Positions 61,329-64,000 of a DNA stretch of 64,000 nt are shown here, one piece after another (positions within the stretch are counted from its first letter, which is position 1; each line of letters opens with the position of its first letter). The notes under the pieces are model-generated. The model did no database searches. It had not been told where the DNA came from and saw only the letters and a program-made list of their open reading frames with translations. The DNA is from Batillaria attramentaria (lineage: Eukaryota; Mollusca; Gastropoda; Batillariidae): NCBI GenBank assembly GCA_018292915.2, contig JACVVK020000060.1, positions 334,501 to 398,500 on the forward strand. The letters run 5' to 3'. The translations under genes and the position numbers were made by a program.

Positions 61329-63693
61329 TTTTATAAGCCAAACTACTTGTGTGATCTCATGATCTCCTTTACTGGTCGGTGAAGTCGAAGACAAATTTCC
61401 TGTTTTAAGGACAATAAAGTTATCTGTATCTGTATCTGTTTCCCGAAGCGCACAGCTCGGAGCCAGTGCAATACTGAGGTCCCATAACAGCTTATCATTT
61501 AACCCTTTCCACACCGACGCTACCATTATATGTCTGACGCAAGCTGCCTGGAGTTTCTGCGGTGACACCAAGCCGTCTTCTTCAGGCCATTCTTTCTACC
61601 GCATGAACGACAAGAAAAACGTACACAATGTACGGTAACCAACGAAAACAGAAACCGTTTCTGAGGGAGATCACTCGAAGAAAACCTGTTAACGGCCAGC
61701 AACTGCTAAGTTGGTATAGTTCGCCCGTTAGGGGGTGCAAATGTATACCAGTCATTCACAGGAGGGGCAAGTGTACTCCAGTCGTCCACTGGTGGGGGTA
61801 ACGCTGGAAGGGGTGCTAATGTACTCCGGAGTCTGGCGAGGTGAAGTCACGTGGCCGCTGACTTCCTTCTACGACTTGACTTTATGCGAAATATCGACGG
61901 AATTGACTGGTTTATACATTACCAACTGAGCTATAGTAGTAGCGCGGAAATCTTGTTTTAAAAAAAAATACAGCTCGGACAGAATTGGTTAAGAGTGTCA
62001 GGTCCGTAACTGCATAAGTATGGTGATAAGGCCAAAAAAAAATTGTTGTTTCTGGTAACATGGCTAAGAAAAATAGGGTAGGTAGGTAGGTTTTTTTTTT
62101 TTAACACTCCCCCCCCCCCACACACACACACACACATCCAAGAACAAAGAAACAGGATATTAATAAGAAATGATGCTCTGTGAAACTGTATTTAATATTA
62201 TAACACACTATCTTACCATATTTCGTTTTAATCTTGGTTCCGCGATGGCGCACGACTTCCCTGACGACAGGCGCATGAAAACCAAAACTGGTCGTGCTTG
62301 TACTTTTTCTTTTTCTTTTTTTTTTCCCAGCAGCAAAAAAAAAAAAATAGGGTCGGGGGGGGGGGGGGGAATAGGGTCGGTCGGGTTACCAGAAACAACA
62401 TTTTTTTTTTTTTTGGAGGGGGGGGGGGGGGCTAAACACGACACTGGAGTAGGGACTGTGGCCATACCTGGTTCTCTACACGAACCATACGAGCTCCGAT
62501 GGTCATCTTCTCCCGGTCTCGTGCCTGACTGGAGTAAAGACAGCTGGGTTTGCCGAGTGTCTGGTCCAGCCTGTGCAGAATCAAACAGGTATTAGTCATA
62601 TATTGTCAAACAATACTTTTGTGTAATCACATCACTGGTCGTTAAAATGGGCGTTCTGTCTGGGCCATGGGTGTGAGAGTAACTGATTATGCATCTAGCG
62701 CAGGACATGGTATGGTATGGTATGGTATGGTATGGTATGGTATGGTATGGTATGGTATGGTATGGTATGGTATGGTATGGTATGGTATGGTATGGTAGAC
62801 TTCTCCTCGGCGCACATATTCATCTCTGCTGAAATGCTCACGGCGCCGCAGGGCTGGAGGACGAAGCAGTAAAAGCCTGCTAAGCGCTACTTTATATGCA
62901 AACCTGCACCCTGCTATTCACTCTAGTGCGTGCGCCAGTATTTCTGTTTACCACGACACCGGCCACCTGCCTACTCTACTTCGAAAGATGAACGTGGGAT
63001 TTTTAGCGTGCACACTTGATGTATGTGCGTGCGTGTGTACACGAAGGCGAGACAGGCACCGTAAACGAGTCTGCACATGGATTTGACTCGATATGGTAAG
63101 GAAAAATCCCACCATATTCCTGACCACCGGGGACTCGAACCAGGCAGCTCAGGATCCGAAGTCGGATGCCTTAACCACTAGACCTATATGATGAGACTAG
63201 TTAAAAAGAACAAGCCACCGCACGCCTTCCTCGTGGGCCTTCCTCACTAGGCCCGAGACCACTGCAGATTGCATAATATTGGCTTGACGTGGTTTCTAAC
63301 TTTCTACTTCTCGTGATTTTGGCATGGCCTTTATGGGTTAAAACTACGGTGTTTTTGGCACGCATGTGACGATCACACGAACCCCACCTTCGCTGACGCT
63401 CTTTTATTTTGACCATCATGTTGAGATGGTTTGGCTGTGGTTTCCAGTGATTTTGGCATGGCCTTTATGGGTTAAAACTACTGTGTTTTATGGCACGCAT
63501 GTGACGATTACACGAACCCCACCTTCGCTGAAGCTCTTTTATTCTGACCATCATGTTGAGGTGACCCTGGGAGTACTGCTCGATCACGTCGCGGACATCG
63601 TACGGCTTGCGCGCTTGCTGGAAACGACGCCGTGACACGAAGTACTTGATTTTTCTGATGACTCTGATGGCTGTTTTGTGTGCTTCTGTTAGC
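60803..63693 (-). CDS. KCNQ1-like (Kv7) voltage-gated potassium channel, C-terminal exons (partial)
   Basis: Three coding exons on the - strand, 63693-63523, 62570-62468 and 60904-60803 (stop TGA 60805-60803), have GT-AG junctions and matching phases. The first encodes [15 protein letters not shown] and [17 protein letters not shown] and [14 protein letters not shown], the calmodulin-binding helix B/C region. The second encodes LDQTLGKPS and [12 protein letters not shown]. The third encodes [20 protein letters not shown], the helix D coiled coil that drives tetramer assembly. TIGAR-x2-RVE followed by LDQ resembles vertebrate KCNQ1 more than KCNQ2-5. The C-terminus is short, ending about 13 residues after the coil. 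The voltage sensor and pore exons must lie beyond the right edge. Confidence 0.93.
61270..61326. repeat. (GA)n microsatellite in a KCNQ1-like intron
   Basis: About 55 bp of GA with one interruption. Confidence 0.88.
62094..62140. repeat. Poly-T, poly-C and (CA)n cluster
   Basis: Short T, C and CA runs in the KCNQ1-like last intron. Similar T/G runs occur at 62300-62430. Confidence 0.7.
62707..62796. repeat. (TATGG)n pentanucleotide array, about 18 units
   Basis: Uninterrupted TATGG units in the intron between KCNQ1-like exons encoding helices C and D. It is the only long pentamer array in the window. Confidence 0.95.
62980..63196 (-). mobile_element. SINE family F (tRNA-derived), - strand
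   Basis: The reverse complement starts ATAGGTCTAGTGGTTAAGGC and has the B box GGTTCGAGTCCCC, followed by a body (GGTGGGATTTTTCC). It lies in the same intron as the TATGG array. Confidence 0.7.
63201..63305 (+). repeat. Dispersed repeat G, copy 3 (partial)
   Basis: AAAAAGAACAAGCCACCGC, GGGCCTTCCTCACTAGGCCC and GACCACTGCAGATTGCATAA match copies 1 and 2 in order. Confidence 0.6.
63313..63446 (-). repeat. Intronic copy of a KCNQ1-like exon end with decoy donor
   Basis: This block repeats 63447-63562 with a 134-bp period. The shared part covers the last 41 bp of the exon 63523-63693, its GT donor and about 75 bp of intron. The copied donor lies at 63387-63386 (- strand). The exon copy has a few substitutions. 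Confidence 0.8.
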
Positions 63694-64000
63694 CTGGTGG
63701 GAAAAAAGGGAAGGATACGGTTGTCAGTTACTGTTCGAGTTGTGGACCACCCGGTAAGTCACACGGCTGTCCAGCCACCCGCTTAACCCTTTCAAAACGT
63801 GTCGATGGTACCCCAAAAATGATGTTTGCACAGACCAGCGTAAGGTCCCTTGGAAGATGGTGCGATTTCACTTGGTGAACTACGGCTTTGCGAAAAGATG
63901 TTTCGGTTGAGAGCTTGCAGAATCGTACGCATTGATCTGTGTTATTGTTTTTTTTATCATTCAGTCTCCATATAGCACTTGGTAAATGTAATAAATTTCA
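63694..64000 (-). other. KCNQ1-like intron at the right edge
   Basis: No further KCNQ exon is recognised before the window ends. It lies upstream of the acceptor at 63695-63694. Confidence 0.6.

Overview
This window is animal genomic DNA. It has GT-AG introns, tRNA-derived SINEs, LINE relics, an LTR retrotransposon, MITE-like elements and very abundant (TG)n/(CA)n microsatellites. The gene content and repeat landscape fit a lophotrochozoan, most likely a gastropod mollusc. That placement is inference; no marker gene proves it.

Five host gene copies can be rebuilt exon by exon. (1) Two tandem SLC22-type organic cation/anion transporter genes lie on the + strand, copy 1 at 4564-12474 and copy 2 at 15770-21366. 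They share ten coding exons with identical phases. Copy 2 is intact (560 aa). Copy 1 has an 11-bp deletion in exon 8 that shifts the frame. (2) A Ty3/Gypsy LTR retrotransposon (21392-29188) sits 25 bp after the stop codon of transporter copy 2. Its two 549-bp LTRs differ at one position, yet its coding region changes frame four times. (3) A 9-exon BDH2/DHRS6-type short-chain dehydrogenase (246 aa) lies on the - strand at 31956-36742. (4) Head-to-head with it, about 0.5 kb away, starts a 10-exon pyridoxal kinase (PDXK) gene on the + strand, ending at 46902. PDXK has two alternative first coding exons, at 37282 and 39995, each encoding the same part of the fold. (5) The last three coding exons of a KCNQ1-like (Kv7) potassium channel lie on the - strand at 60803-63693; the rest is beyond the right edge.

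Between the genes the sequence is repeats. There are at least five tRNA-headed SINE families (called A-F here), a truncated LINE reverse transcriptase (13.1-14.7 kb), LINE 3' relics, a Helentron/HINE-like element with internal repeats rich in TCAAGGTCA motifs, a pogo-like MITE, a hAT-like MITE built of palindromes, a fold-back element, and a perfect 66-bp x 8 tandem array. About 47.1-60.8 kb has no confidently identified gene. Two candidate - strand exons (53183-53302 and 59154-59371) may belong to an unrecognised gene.

The most interesting points are: the duplicated first exons of PDXK and its shared promoter region with BDH2; (TG)n tracts occupying the polypyrimidine position at several splice acceptors; a cryptic in-frame acceptor that could rescue transporter copy 1; an intron whose repeats are copies of its own splice acceptor; and a duplicated exon end with a decoy donor in the KCNQ1-like gene. 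No previously unknown multi-gene system was found.
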